Positions 53,743 to 62,313 of a stretch of 64,000 nt of DNA are shown here, in pieces; within the stretch, counting starts at the first letter, position 1, and each line of letters begins with the position of its first letter. The translations under genes and the position numbers were made by a program. The notes under the pieces were generated by a model that did no database searches, was not told where the DNA came from, and saw only the letters and a list, made by a program, of their open reading frames with translations. The DNA comes from Parvibium lacunae (lineage in GTDB: Bacteria; Pseudomonadota; Gammaproteobacteria; Burkholderiales; Burkholderiaceae_D), in contig NZ_QPGB01000002.1 in the NCBI RefSeq assembly GCF_003335215.1, positions 186,001-250,000 on the forward strand. The letters run 5' to 3'.

Positions 53743-53769
53743 TCAAGTTCCCTGATCTCTCTCCGATAA
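53743..53769 (+). promoter_or_regulatory. Sigma-28 (FliA) promoter of fliC
   Basis: TCAAGTT at 53743-53749, an 11-base spacer and CTCCGATAA at 53761-53769 match the FliA consensus closely. The flagellin ATG is 90 bases downstream, leaving a leader of about 80 bases. Confidence 0.9.
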
Positions 53770-53780
53770 ATAGCTCATAC

Positions 53781-53839
53781 ACGGTTTGCCTAACTAACAT
53801 CAAACCGTGACGTGAGTAGTACCTTGGGTGGTTTACCCA
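53781..53839 (+). promoter_or_regulatory. Two hairpins in the fliC 5' leader
   Basis: ACGGTTTG (53781-53788) pairs with CAAACCGT (53801-53808), and TGGGT (53825-53829) with ACCCA (53835-53839). Both lie in the transcribed leader, the first near the expected transcript start, and the second eight bases before the AAGGAG ribosome site. They may stabilise the abundant flagellin mRNA or serve post-transcriptional control. Confidence 0.55.
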
Positions 53840-53859
53840 GATTATTAAGGAGATTTATC

Positions 53860-55293
53860 ATGTCACTCGGTATCAATACCAATGCTTCCGCATTGAGCGC
53901 ACAGCGCAACCTGAATAGTTCTTCCAGCACCTTACAAACCTCGATCCAACGGTTATCTTCTGGTTTAAGGATCAACAGCGCCAAAGATGATGCTGCTGGC
54001 TTGGCGATTAGTAATCGCTTCAGTTCACAAATCCGTGGTCTAAATCAAGCATCCCGCAATGCCAATGATGCAATCTCTCTCTCGCAAACCGCTGAAGGTG
54101 CGCTGGGCTCGATCAGTGAAAACTTACAGCGTATTCGTGAATTGGCTGTGCAAGCTGCGAACGCGACCAACAGCGCTTCAGATCGCGCTGCACTGAACGC
54201 TGAAGCCTCACAATTAGTATCTGAAATCGACCGTGTTGCAACAACAACTCAGTTTAATGGTGTGAATCTGCTTGATGGGACATTCTCTGGTCAAAACTTC
54301 CAAGTGGGTGCAAACAGTGGCCAAACCATCACTTTGTCTACCATCGCCAGCGCTCGTACGACGTCACTCGGCGTAGGCTCTGCGACAACCTACTCCAGTA
54401 GCGTGTCAGTTGCAGCAACACCTGGTTCTGCCGCTGCTTTAACCGCAGGCGGGATTAGTATCAACGGTTTTGATGTTGGCGCCACCAGTTCTGATGGGGT
54501 ATCTACGGCCGGTAGTAGCTACAGTGCGATTGCAAAGGCTAATGCAATCAATGCAGTCAGTGCCAATACCGGGGTAACTGCTTCAGTTAGTGCGACAACA
54601 CTGACCAATACCGCAACGAGCACCACTGGTGCTTGGGCTTTCAGCGTTAATGGGGTTGCGATTTCTGGTACTGGTGTAGCAACGGCTGCCCTCAACGCCA
54701 GTGATATCGCCGCCAAAGTTAATGCGGTCAGCTCTCAAACTGGCGTGACTGCGACAATCAACGGTGCTGCTTACACGCTAACTGCTGCTGATGGCAGAAA
54801 CATTGATATTTCTGCTGTTACTGCAGGTGGCTCGGGCGCAAGTGCAGCGACTACGATTGCTGCGCTGACACTAAACTCAACATCTTCTTCAGGGATTGTT
54901 TTAGCTGGCGCTCAAGCCACTGCTGCAATATTTGGTGCAGCGGCTGGGGTGACTGCAGCGACCACCTCTTTGACTGGCGGTGTTTCTTCACTCAACCTCT
55001 CTACCGCGAGTGGCGCCTCTAGCGCAATTGCAACGATTGATTCAGCGCTGAACCAGATCAACAGTTCTCGTGCTTCGTTGGGTGCCTTGCAAAATCGCTT
55101 CAGCTCAACCATTTCTAACCTGGCTACGACTTCACAGAACTTGACTGAGTCTCGCGGTCGGATCCTGGATGCAGATTTCGCCACAGAAACGGCTAATTTG
55201 AGCAAAGCCCAGATTCTGCAACAGGCTGGCACCGCAATGCTGGCCCAAGCGAACCAGTTGCCACAAGGTGTATTGGCACTGTTACGCGGCTAG
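53860..55293 (+). CDS. fliC: Flagellin
   Basis: The 477-residue filament protein starts at the ATG following AAGGAG. The conserved D0/D1 N-terminus SLGINTNASALSAQRNLNSSSSTLQTSIQRLSSGLRINSAKDDAAGLAIS and C-terminus SRGRILDADFATETANLSKAQILQQAGTAMLAQANQLPQGVLALLRG enclose a surface region (about residues 170-400). That region is very rich in Ser, Thr, Ala and Gly and has repeated flagellin-IN-type INGxxx motifs. It offers many possible O-glycosylation sites for the adjacent OGT-like enzyme. FliA-dependent transcription is indicated by the promoter. Confidence 0.98.
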   Translation: MSLGINTNASALSAQRNLNSSSSTLQTSIQRLSSGLRINSAKDDAAGLAISNRFSSQIRGLNQASRNANDAISLSQTAEGALGSISENLQRIRELAVQAANATNSASDRAALNAEASQLVSEIDRVATTTQFNGVNLLDGTFSGQNFQVGANSGQTITLSTIASARTTSLGVGSATTYSSSVSVAATPGSAAALTAGGISINGFDVGATSSDGVSTAGSSYSAIAKANAINAVSANTGVTASVSATTLTNTATSTTGAWAFSVNGVAISGTGVATAALNASDIAAKVNAVSSQTGVTATINGAAYTLTAADGRNIDISAVTAGGSGASAATTIAALTLNSTSSSGIVLAGAQATAAIFGAAAGVTAATTSLTGGVSSLNLSTASGASSAIATIDSALNQINSSRASLGALQNRFSSTISNLATTSQNLTESRGRILDADFATETANLSKAQILQQAGTAMLAQANQLPQGVLALLRG

Positions 55294-55342
55294 TCATCGC
55301 CAGCGAGGCAAACACCATAAGTTTGCCCGTCTGATTGGGATC

Positions 55343-55373
55343 GCAAGGGGGCTGGCAGTATCAGCCCCCTTGC
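55343..55373 (+). terminator. Strong hairpin after fliC
   Basis: A perfect 12-bp stem GCAAGGGGGCTG / CAGCCCCCTTGC with a seven-base loop lies 49 bases after the flagellin stop. There is no T-run after it, so it may be a weak terminator or an mRNA 3'-end stabiliser that lowers read-through to flaG and fliD. Confidence 0.6.
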
Positions 55374-55412
55374 GCATAGAAATACGCTGTATGTTGATAT
55401 AAGGAGCAGATC

Positions 55413-55784
55413 ATGAGCCTAAGCCCGGTTAACCCACGGCCGCTTGGTTCATCTGCGATTAGCCGCAGTGAGCCAGTGGCTAAAACTGCCAAACTTGAAA
55501 CGAACAATGTCATTGCTGACGCCATGGAGCAGTTACAAACCACGGCTTCCCCGCAGGTTGATAGTGAAAAGCTACGCGCTGCTGTCGCAACTGCCAATGA
55601 GTTTCTCAAGCCAGTTGCCAGTAATCTCCAGTTTGCCATTGACTCAGACTCTGGACGGACGATTGTCAAAGTCATCGACACAACCACCAATGAAACACTA
55701 CGGCAGATTCCATCGCCCGAAATGTTGGCAATCAGTAAAGCACTGGGGCGTTTTCAGGGCTTATTCGTCGAACAAAAAGCCTGA
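55413..55784 (+). CDS. flaG: FlaG family flagellar protein
   Basis: The 123-residue protein has a low-complexity N-terminus and the FlaG core LRAAVATANEFLKPVASNLQFAIDSDSGRTIVKVIDTTTNETLRQIPSPEMLAISKAL. FlaG proteins influence filament length. A good AAGGAG precedes the ATG, and fliD follows. Confidence 0.95.
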   Translation: MSLSPVNPRPLGSSAISRSEPVAKTAKLETNNVIADAMEQLQTTASPQVDSEKLRAAVATANEFLKPVASNLQFAIDSDSGRTIVKVIDTTTNETLRQIPSPEMLAISKALGRFQGLFVEQKA

Positions 55785-55824
55785 TTTTTGCCATACTGCA
55801 TAGCGTGAGTAGCAGGAGTAAACA

Positions 55825-57807
55825 ATGGCGACGATTTCAGGTACATCAGGCAGCAGTATTGATGTCAATAGCTTGGTTTCTCAGCTTATGCAAGCTGAAA
55901 CCCAGCCGCTCGTTCGTCTGCAACGCAATCAAGCCAGTATTCAGTCTAAAATCAGTGCATACGGCAATTTGCGCGGTGCTTTGTCGAGTTTTCAGGATGC
56001 CGCACGCGCCGTCTCTAATTTAAACAATCTACAACCAACAAAAACCAGTGTCAGTGACAGTAGTATTGCAAGCTTGACCGCCAACGCCAATGCCTCAATC
56101 GGCAATTACAGTCTTGAAGTTAGTAAACTTGCTCAACAGCAAAAACTGAATAGCAGTAGTTTTGCCAGCACCACGACCACCGTAGGTACTGGCACGCTCA
56201 CTATTCAATTAGGCACGTATAACAGCGGTAGCAACACCTTCACCAATAACCCGGATAAAACTGCGGTTAGTGTGAATATCACTAACGGTAGCTTGAGCAG
56301 CATCCGCGATGCTATCAATAGTGCCAATGCGGGTGTTAACGCAACCCTGGTTAACGATGGTACAGGGACCCGTTTGGTCTTAACCAGTAAAGACACGGGT
56401 GCTGCAAACAGCATCAAACTATCGGTAACGGATGATGACGGCACCCCAACTAACACCAGTGGCTTATCGGCGCTCGCTTATGACCCTACGGCAAGCGCGG
56501 GGGCGGGGAAAAACCTGACCCAAACCCAAGCCGCCCAGAATGCTGAATTTAAGTTGGATGGGATCGACATCAGCAAGTCCAGCAATACCATCACTGATGC
56601 GATTGAAAATGCAACATTACAATTGAGTAAAGTCACCACCAGTGCTATCTCACTTAATATCAACCGCGATAGCAGTGGTATTACCAGCCAATTACAGAGC
56701 TTTGTGCAAGCCTTTAACAGCATGCAAACCACGCTCAAACAATTATCTGGCTTTAACCCAACAACCAAAGAGGCTGGCCCCTTGGCTGGAGACAGTGCTT
56801 TACGAGGGGCCCTCAATCAAATTAGAGGGTTATTAACACGGCAACTGGGCAGTGAAAGTGGGACATACAGTAGCTTGAGTCAGATCGGGATAGCCTTTCA
56901 GAAAGATGGTACGCTGGCGCTCAATAGTTCGAAACTGAATGCGGCGATCACCGCCGATGCCAGCAGTGTCACCAAACTGTTAGCCAACGTCTCTACGAGC
57001 AGCGACCCTCGGGTCGCCGTGGTTAGTACAGCCAGCACAGTGAGCGCAGGGAGTTACCCAGTCGCAGTGACGAGTGCCGCCACGCAAGGAAAGGTCGTTG
57101 GTAACGCTGCGGCAAACTTAACGATCACGGCTGGGGTTAACGATACCCTGACGGTTAGTGTCAACGGTACCAGTGCCACTATCACGATTGCGCCGGGAAC
57201 CTATGCCAGTGCGGCCAGTCTTGCTACTGAAATTGGTAGCAAATTAAATGCTGCGAGCGCTTTACAAGCCGTTGGCGCTTCAGTCACTGCGACGGCAGGC
57301 AGCGGGATATTAAGTTTAACCTCGACCAGCTATGGCACCACCTCAACGGTTTCTGTAACCGGTGGCAATGGTGCAACAGATGCCTTTGGCGCCACCCCAA
57401 CCAGCACTGCGGGGCAGAATGTCAATGGCACGATCAGTGGCTCAGCCGCCAACGGAAGTGGCCAGATATTAACGAGCACCGCTGGACTCATTTTAAGAAC
57501 CACATCAAACGCTACTGGCAGCCTTGGCACAGTGACCGTCTCGCGCGGATTAGGCGCACAAATTGAAAGCACGCTCGCAAATATTCTAGGAACAACAGGC
57601 TCAATCAGCAGCCGGGTTGAGGGCTTGAATAAGAGCGTAGAAGCCAACAATAAACAGCAGCAAGCGATGAGTACCCGGCTTGCACAGATCGAGCAACGTT
57701 ACCGCACCCAATATAGTGCCTTAGATGCCGCCTTAACACGGCTAACTCAAACGAGCACCTATCTGTCGCAACAATTCGCTGCCTTACAAAATAGTAACAA
57801 TGGATAA
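55825..57807 (+). CDS. fliD: Flagellar filament-capping protein FliD
   Basis: The 660-residue cap protein shows the conserved N-terminal GSSIDVNSLVSQLMQAETQPLVRLQRNQASIQSKISAYGNLRGALSSFQDAA. Flagellin-IN-like repeats fill the middle, and the C-terminal coiled-coil region is EGLNKSVEANNKQQQAMSTRLAQIEQRYRTQYSALDAALTRLTQTSTYLSQQFAAL. It is longer than the common 450-480 residues because of an extra Ser/Thr/Ala-rich segment at about residues 390-570. AGGAG precedes the ATG. Confidence 0.96.
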   Translation: MATISGTSGSSIDVNSLVSQLMQAETQPLVRLQRNQASIQSKISAYGNLRGALSSFQDAARAVSNLNNLQPTKTSVSDSSIASLTANANASIGNYSLEVSKLAQQQKLNSSSFASTTTTVGTGTLTIQLGTYNSGSNTFTNNPDKTAVSVNITNGSLSSIRDAINSANAGVNATLVNDGTGTRLVLTSKDTGAANSIKLSVTDDDGTPTNTSGLSALAYDPTASAGAGKNLTQTQAAQNAEFKLDGIDISKSSNTITDAIENATLQLSKVTTSAISLNINRDSSGITSQLQSFVQAFNSMQTTLKQLSGFNPTTKEAGPLAGDSALRGALNQIRGLLTRQLGSESGTYSSLSQIGIAFQKDGTLALNSSKLNAAITADASSVTKLLANVSTSSDPRVAVVSTASTVSAGSYPVAVTSAATQGKVVGNAAANLTITAGVNDTLTVSVNGTSATITIAPGTYASAASLATEIGSKLNAASALQAVGASVTATAGSGILSLTSTSYGTTSTVSVTGGNGATDAFGATPTSTAGQNVNGTISGSAANGSGQILTSTAGLILRTTSNATGSLGTVTVSRGLGAQIESTLANILGTTGSISSRVEGLNKSVEANNKQQQAMSTRLAQIEQRYRTQYSALDAALTRLTQTSTYLSQQFAALQNSNNG

Positions 57808-57877
57808 AATTAATTCAATACCCGATGATTTAGGTCGTTAATCAAAACAGAGATCAATTATGTTTTTGGAGAGCAGA

Positions 57878-58318
57878 ATGGCTGGATTTGGTTATGGCGC
57901 TGCAGCATATGCCCAAGTAGACGTTGACACGGCAATTCTCACTGCTAGCCCGCATAAGTTAATCAGTATGCTTCTGGACGGCGCCCTACAAACCATGAAT
58001 GAAGCGATTGGAGCAATGGAAAAAAAGGATATTCCGCTCAAAGGTAAACTGCTGACGAAAGCGATCCGAATCCTGGAAGAGGGCCTCAAAAGCGCACTAA
58101 ATGATGAAGGTGGCGGGGCTTTATCGGCTCATTTACGGGATCTTTACGACTACATGGTCATGCGTTTACTACAGGCGAACTTACAAAATGATCCGAAGAA
58201 AATCCGTGAAGTGATTCAACTTTTAGGGCAAATTCGCGAAGCTTGGCAAGCCTTGGATGAAAAATTAGCAAACACGCCCCCTACAAGTACAGAAACTGTG
58301 GCCGTGGCAAAGATTTAG
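57878..58318 (+). CDS. fliS: Flagellin export chaperone FliS
   Basis: The 146-residue helical chaperone binds the flagellin C-terminus before export. Typical parts are AAAYAQVDVDTAILTASPHKLISMLLDGALQTMNEAIGAME and HLRDLYDYMVMRLLQANLQNDPKKIREVIQLLGQIREAW. GGAG six bases upstream selects this ATG over one six codons earlier. Confidence 0.96.
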   Translation: MAGFGYGAAAYAQVDVDTAILTASPHKLISMLLDGALQTMNEAIGAMEKKDIPLKGKLLTKAIRILEEGLKSALNDEGGGALSAHLRDLYDYMVMRLLQANLQNDPKKIREVIQLLGQIREAWQALDEKLANTPPTSTETVAVAKI

Positions 58319-58360
58319 TTGGATTATCGGTTAACCCCCGCTTATGTCAGGATACGCCAA

Positions 58361-58690
58361 ATGACACATTCAACCCACCCCAATGTCATTGACTACTATG
58401 AGCAAATCGCCAGCAAAAGCGGGGAGATGTTACTCGCTGCCAAAGCCGGGGATTGGGATATGCTCTGCCAAAAAGAAAATGAATCTGCAAACTTAATTGA
58501 GCAATTACGTGCGCTCGGGGAACAGCCTGTTCTTAATGACACAGATCGCAAACGCCGCTTACAGTTGCTTAAAAAAATCCTCGCGGATGATGCCCAGATT
58601 CGCGAATTAACGGAGCCTTGGGTCAAGCAATTACAAAGCATGCTGCACAGCAGCCAGAACTCACGCCGCCTTGGCGCTGCCTACAGCTAA
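58361..58690 (+). CDS. fliT: FliT-like flagellar protein
   Basis: The 109-residue helical protein, directly after fliS, fits the FliT family of FliD chaperones/regulators by position, size and the pattern YYEQIASKSGEMLLAAKAGDWDMLCQKENESANLIEQLR followed by a helix with LLKKILADDAQIREL. Sequence conservation in this family is low, so the name rests partly on context. The start is the ATG preceded by AGGA at about ten bases. Confidence 0.8.
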   Translation: MTHSTHPNVIDYYEQIASKSGEMLLAAKAGDWDMLCQKENESANLIEQLRALGEQPVLNDTDRKRRLQLLKKILADDAQIRELTEPWVKQLQSMLHSSQNSRRLGAAYS

Positions 58691-58719
58691 GCAGGTACGC
58701 GAAATGCGGCCTGTTCGAT

Positions 58720-60063
58720 ATGGTTAACCCAATTACCGCAACATCAGGCGCGACGACCACCCTTGAAGCCCTTCAAGGGCCTCGAGCAAGTCGATTAGGG
58801 GTTGTGCTAGCCGTACTTGCAGCGAAAGGGACCAGTGACTTAACCAAACAGTTTATTAATCAAAGTTTACCTGCCCGCGTGTTAGAAAACCTCACTGATG
58901 GAACCACGAAGGTTGCCTTCACGCTGCCGGATCAACGCACCCTCACAACCCAAGTACGCTTGCCCCAATTGCCCCTTGTCGGCAGCGATCTCTTACTCCA
59001 GTTAACTGAAGAAAATAGCCCCATCAATCCGTCAGGACAGACTGCTGTATCTAGCCAAATTAACAATGCAGCAGGAAATAAAAGCATTGTGAGTGGCGCA
59101 GTAAACGCCCCCACTAATGTAGCAAGCAATCTCAGTCCAGAGTCGACATTAACAACCGGCTCTGCCATTCCAAAGCTCAGTCAAATTGCTCTTTTGGTCG
59201 GGCAGATACTCGGTGCTGAGCAATCGCGTAGCGGTCTGGCGCTCGGTGGCGCGCTGCCTGCAGGGCAAATGGCAATCAGGTCAAATTTGATCGCCAATTC
59301 GTCACTCTCAACCGTGCCGTTACCTAACTCCCCAAATAATAGCGGTCCACTCGCAAGCCTGGGGATTGATTTAGCGATAGAACAATTGGGTATGGGTGCA
59401 GGAAAACACATTGCGCCACAGTTACAACAGATGATTCAGCAAAGTGGGCTTTTCTATGAATCTCATTTACAGGAATGGGCTAACGGACAACGACCGCTGC
59501 AAGCATTACTGACTGAACCGCAGACACTATTAACGCAGAGAGTGGCATCAAATGTCACTACTGAAACAACGCCAACAGCAGCCCCGAATACGATCAGTAC
59601 TTCCAATACGACAGTTGCTACGACTTTGGAGAAAAGCACAGCGGAAACATTTTCAGCTTTACCTGATCAACGCTTACCGATGCCTAACCCAGCGCTCCTA
59701 CCGCTCGTCCGTGAACAACTCCAGGTTTTAGATACCCGAGGCTTATTGCTACAGCTGCAAGCGTGGCCACAACAAGCGGCGACTTTGATCATTGAGGAAC
59801 ACCCCTCAGGGTCAACGACGACTGAAACTCCTAATAAAGCCTGGCAGATGCGACTGAATATGCATCTCCCGCAATTAGGCCAAGTAGAAGCGAATATGAC
59901 ACTGGTCGGTGATTCATTGCAATTTCGCTGGCAAATCCAAGATCCCGACACACAAGCGCTTTTACAATCGGAGCAACCTAGCCTCAACGATGCCTTGGCG
60001 GCCGCTGGCTTACACATTCAGCAATGGCAAGTGGCCCCCACCAACCTAGGGGAATCGACATGA
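58720..60063 (+). CDS. FliK-like hook-length control family protein
   Basis: The product (447 residues) has a variable, Ser/Thr/Asn-rich N-terminal part and a C-terminal Flg_hook domain (WQMRLNMHLPQLGQVEANMTLVGDSLQFRWQIQDPDTQALLQSEQPSLNDALAAAGLHIQQWQV), as in FliK. It may be a second FliK-type protein, since the principal fliK normally lies with the fliE-J genes outside this window. It is followed, with overlapping ATGA, by a FlhB C-terminal-domain paralogue, a recurrent gene pair. Confidence 0.85.
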   Translation: MVNPITATSGATTTLEALQGPRASRLGVVLAVLAAKGTSDLTKQFINQSLPARVLENLTDGTTKVAFTLPDQRTLTTQVRLPQLPLVGSDLLLQLTEENSPINPSGQTAVSSQINNAAGNKSIVSGAVNAPTNVASNLSPESTLTTGSAIPKLSQIALLVGQILGAEQSRSGLALGGALPAGQMAIRSNLIANSSLSTVPLPNSPNNSGPLASLGIDLAIEQLGMGAGKHIAPQLQQMIQQSGLFYESHLQEWANGQRPLQALLTEPQTLLTQRVASNVTTETTPTAAPNTISTSNTTVATTLEKSTAETFSALPDQRLPMPNPALLPLVREQLQVLDTRGLLLQLQAWPQQAATLIIEEHPSGSTTTETPNKAWQMRLNMHLPQLGQVEANMTLVGDSLQFRWQIQDPDTQALLQSEQPSLNDALAAAGLHIQQWQVAPTNLGEST

Positions 60064-60386
60064 CCGCCTCCTCTGCGTCGCCGCCGAGCAACCAAGAGGC
60101 AGTTGCGCTCGCCTACCGTACCGGCAGCAGTGCGCCGACTGTTGTCGCTAAAGGCAAAGGCTATGTTGCCGAAGAAATTATTCGACGGGCGAAAGAAGCT
60201 GGGGTCTATGTGCATGAGTCAAAGGAGCTCGTCGGGCTACTCATGCAAGTTGAACTTGATCGGCATATTCCCCCCCAATTGTACTTAGCAGTTGCAGAAT
60301 TACTCGCTTGGATTTATCGTTTGGAAAATCGTGCCGTTAATGCAGATGGTAGTGCTACAAATCGGATCACACCACCCCCTCCTTGA
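60060..60386 (+). CDS. FlhB C-terminal-domain paralogue (FlhX/YlqH-like)
   Basis: The 108-residue protein equals only the cytoplasmic post-cleavage part of FlhB: AVALAYRTGSSAPTVVAKGKGYVAEEIIRRAKEAGVYVHESKELVGLL and IPPQLYLAVAELLAWIYRLE. The NPTH cleavage motif and the membrane segments are absent. In some bacteria such stand-alone proteins can substitute for the cleaved FlhB fragment. Its coupling with the FliK-like gene suggests they interact in export-substrate switching. Confidence 0.88.
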   Translation: MTASSASPPSNQEAVALAYRTGSSAPTVVAKGKGYVAEEIIRRAKEAGVYVHESKELVGLLMQVELDRHIPPQLYLAVAELLAWIYRLENRAVNADGSATNRITPPPP

Positions 60387-60414
60387 CAACAAAACATGCT
60401 ACGGGAAACGCATC

Positions 60415-61173
60415 ATGAAAGATCAAAGTCGTCCACTTCCTGCGCCAGAAAGCGAATCGGCAGATACTGAAAAATATCAAATTTATTCGCGCATTGAGAT
60501 TCTTTCTCTGTTGCGCGAAATGATCGCTACGCGAACCCCGGTAACAATTTACTTTAACCAAGGCGATGATTTTATTGTTTCTCAAGTGCTGTCTGTCAAT
60601 CCTGATTTTGAAGAAGTGATTCTTGATTTTGGCCCTGACCAAGATACCAATCAACGCCTGCTAAAATCCAACAGATTGCTTTTTGTCACGTTTCTCGACC
60701 ACATCAAAATCCAATTCTCGGTAACGCGCGCTGAATCCACCAGTTTTGAGGGAGGGCCTGCCTTCCGTATTCGCCTTCCAGACTCGGTCATCCGTCTACA
60801 ACGCCGTAATTTTTATCGGATTGAAACACCCAAAATCGATCCCCTGGTCTGCTACGTGCCCTTGCCAGACCATCCCGATGGCGGGGTCAGTATCAAGATT
60901 CATGACTTGAGTGTGGGTGGCGTTTGTATGGTCACCGCCCCCTCAGATGTATGGTTGATTAAAGGCATGACCTTCCATAACTGCAAACTGCAGATTCCGG
61001 ATCATGGCGAAGTTGTGACGGGTCTCGAAATCCGCCATGTGGAAGACCTCAAAGACTCCCCCACACCGTTGCAGAAAATTGGGTGCCAATTCGTTGGCTT
61101 ACCTGCCCCAATGGTCACCGTACTGCAGCGCTACATTATTAAAACCGAGCGTGACCGACGTGCTTTAACATAA
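60415..61173 (+). CDS. ycgR: Flagellar brake protein YcgR (PilZ, c-di-GMP binding)
   Basis: The 252-residue protein has an N-terminal YcgR domain (residues about 15-115, ILSLLREMIATRTPVTIYFNQGDDFIVSQVL). The C-terminal PilZ domain has the c-di-GMP-binding arginines in RLQRRNFYRIETP near residue 125 and the DLSVGGVCMV motif near 165. Bound to c-di-GMP, YcgR slows the motor. It is 28 bases after the FlhB-like gene and probably belongs to the same transcript. Confidence 0.94.
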   Translation: MKDQSRPLPAPESESADTEKYQIYSRIEILSLLREMIATRTPVTIYFNQGDDFIVSQVLSVNPDFEEVILDFGPDQDTNQRLLKSNRLLFVTFLDHIKIQFSVTRAESTSFEGGPAFRIRLPDSVIRLQRRNFYRIETPKIDPLVCYVPLPDHPDGGVSIKIHDLSVGGVCMVTAPSDVWLIKGMTFHNCKLQIPDHGEVVTGLEIRHVEDLKDSPTPLQKIGCQFVGLPAPMVTVLQRYIIKTERDRRALT

Positions 61174-61257
61174 TTGCAAGACTGCCTAGCTGCACTCGGT
61201 TAGCCCCTATCAAAACACGCTACAATTTGCTGGTTCAACGATGTTTTTGGGGCAAAA

Positions 61258-62052
61258 ATGCAGCAATATCACGATTTAATGCGGCATGTGCTGGCACTGG
61301 GTGTTCGTAAAGAAGATCGAACCGGCACCGGCACAATCTCGGTGTTCGGCTATCAGATGCGCTTTGATTTGGCGGCAGGTTTTCCGCTGGTAACAACAAA
61401 AAAACTGCATTTGCGATCAATCATTCATGAATTGCTCTGGTTCTTGCAAGGGGCCACCAACATCGCCTACTTGAAAGAAAATGGCGTCAGCATTTGGGAT
61501 GAATGGGCGGATGAGCAAGGTGAGCTCGGCCCCATCTATGGGTATCAATGGCGTTCCTGGCCCACACCGGACGGGAAACACATTGACCAGATTTCACAGT
61601 TGATTGAGCAAATCAAACACAACCCGGATTCTCGGCGCTTGATTGTGTCGGCCTGGAATGTAGGCGACATTCCACGCATGAAACTCCCCCCTTGCCATGC
61701 TTTTTTTCAGTTTTATGTCGCGCAGGGCAAGCTCTCTTGTCAGCTTTATCAGCGCAGCGCGGATATATTTCTGGGTGTGCCGTTTAACATTGCATCCTAC
61801 GCTCTATTAACCCATATGGTTGCACAGCAGTGCAATCTGGCTGTGGGCGATTTTGTCTGGACAGGGGGCGATTGCCATCTGTATACCAATCACCTGGAGC
61901 AAGTAGCGCTGCAACTCAGCCGAGAGCCGTATCCCTTACCCCGCTTGGTCATTCAACGACAACCTGCGTCAATCCTGGAATATGAGTTTAATGATTTTGC
62001 GATTGAGGGCTACACCAGCCACCCTCACATCAAAGCGCCTGTGGCGGTGTGA
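61258..62052 (+). CDS. thyA: Thymidylate synthase
   Basis: The 264-residue folate-dependent enzyme methylates dUMP to dTMP. The N-terminal [35 protein letters not shown], the catalytic cysteine (near residue 146) in [12 protein letters not shown], and the [23 protein letters not shown] segment are all present. GGGGC precedes the ATG. It ends exactly where the convergent glutaredoxin-like gene ends. Confidence 0.98.
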   Translation: MQQYHDLMRHVLALGVRKEDRTGTGTISVFGYQMRFDLAAGFPLVTTKKLHLRSIIHELLWFLQGATNIAYLKENGVSIWDEWADEQGELGPIYGYQWRSWPTPDGKHIDQISQLIEQIKHNPDSRRLIVSAWNVGDIPRMKLPPCHAFFQFYVAQGKLSCQLYQRSADIFLGVPFNIASYALLTHMVAQQCNLAVGDFVWTGGDCHLYTNHLEQVALQLSREPYPLPRLVIQRQPASILEYEFNDFAIEGYTSHPHIKAPVAV

Positions 62053-62313
62053 TCAGGTGGCTGACGTCGCTTCGGCAAAAAACTGGTGCCACTTTTCTGC
62101 CGAAAAATGGTAGTGAAAGAGCTCATTTTCTTGATGGCAAAGTACCGGCACCAACTCGTCATAGCGGTCGAGAAAAGCGGGAGTTTGGTCAATATCGACT
62201 TCATGTAAAACGCAGTTGGCAAACTCCGGCTGCGCACGGATCTGATCCCGCATTTTCTGACAGAGGCTGCAGTACGAGCGCGAATAGAGTGTTAGGGTAA
62301 GCGGCTGAGACAT
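62053..62313 (-). CDS. Glutaredoxin-like protein (DUF836)
   Basis: The 86-residue thioredoxin-fold protein starts LTLTLYSRSYCSLCQKMRDQI with the redox pair CSLC near residues 15-18, and has the cis-proline region LVPVLCHQENELFHY. It is the short DUF836 form. It starts immediately after the stop of the protease gene, so both are likely on one transcript, and abuts thyA tail to tail. Confidence 0.88.
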   Translation of the reverse strand: MSQPLTLTLYSRSYCSLCQKMRDQIRAQPEFANCVLHEVDIDQTPAFLDRYDELVPVLCHQENELFHYHFSAEKWHQFFAEATSAT

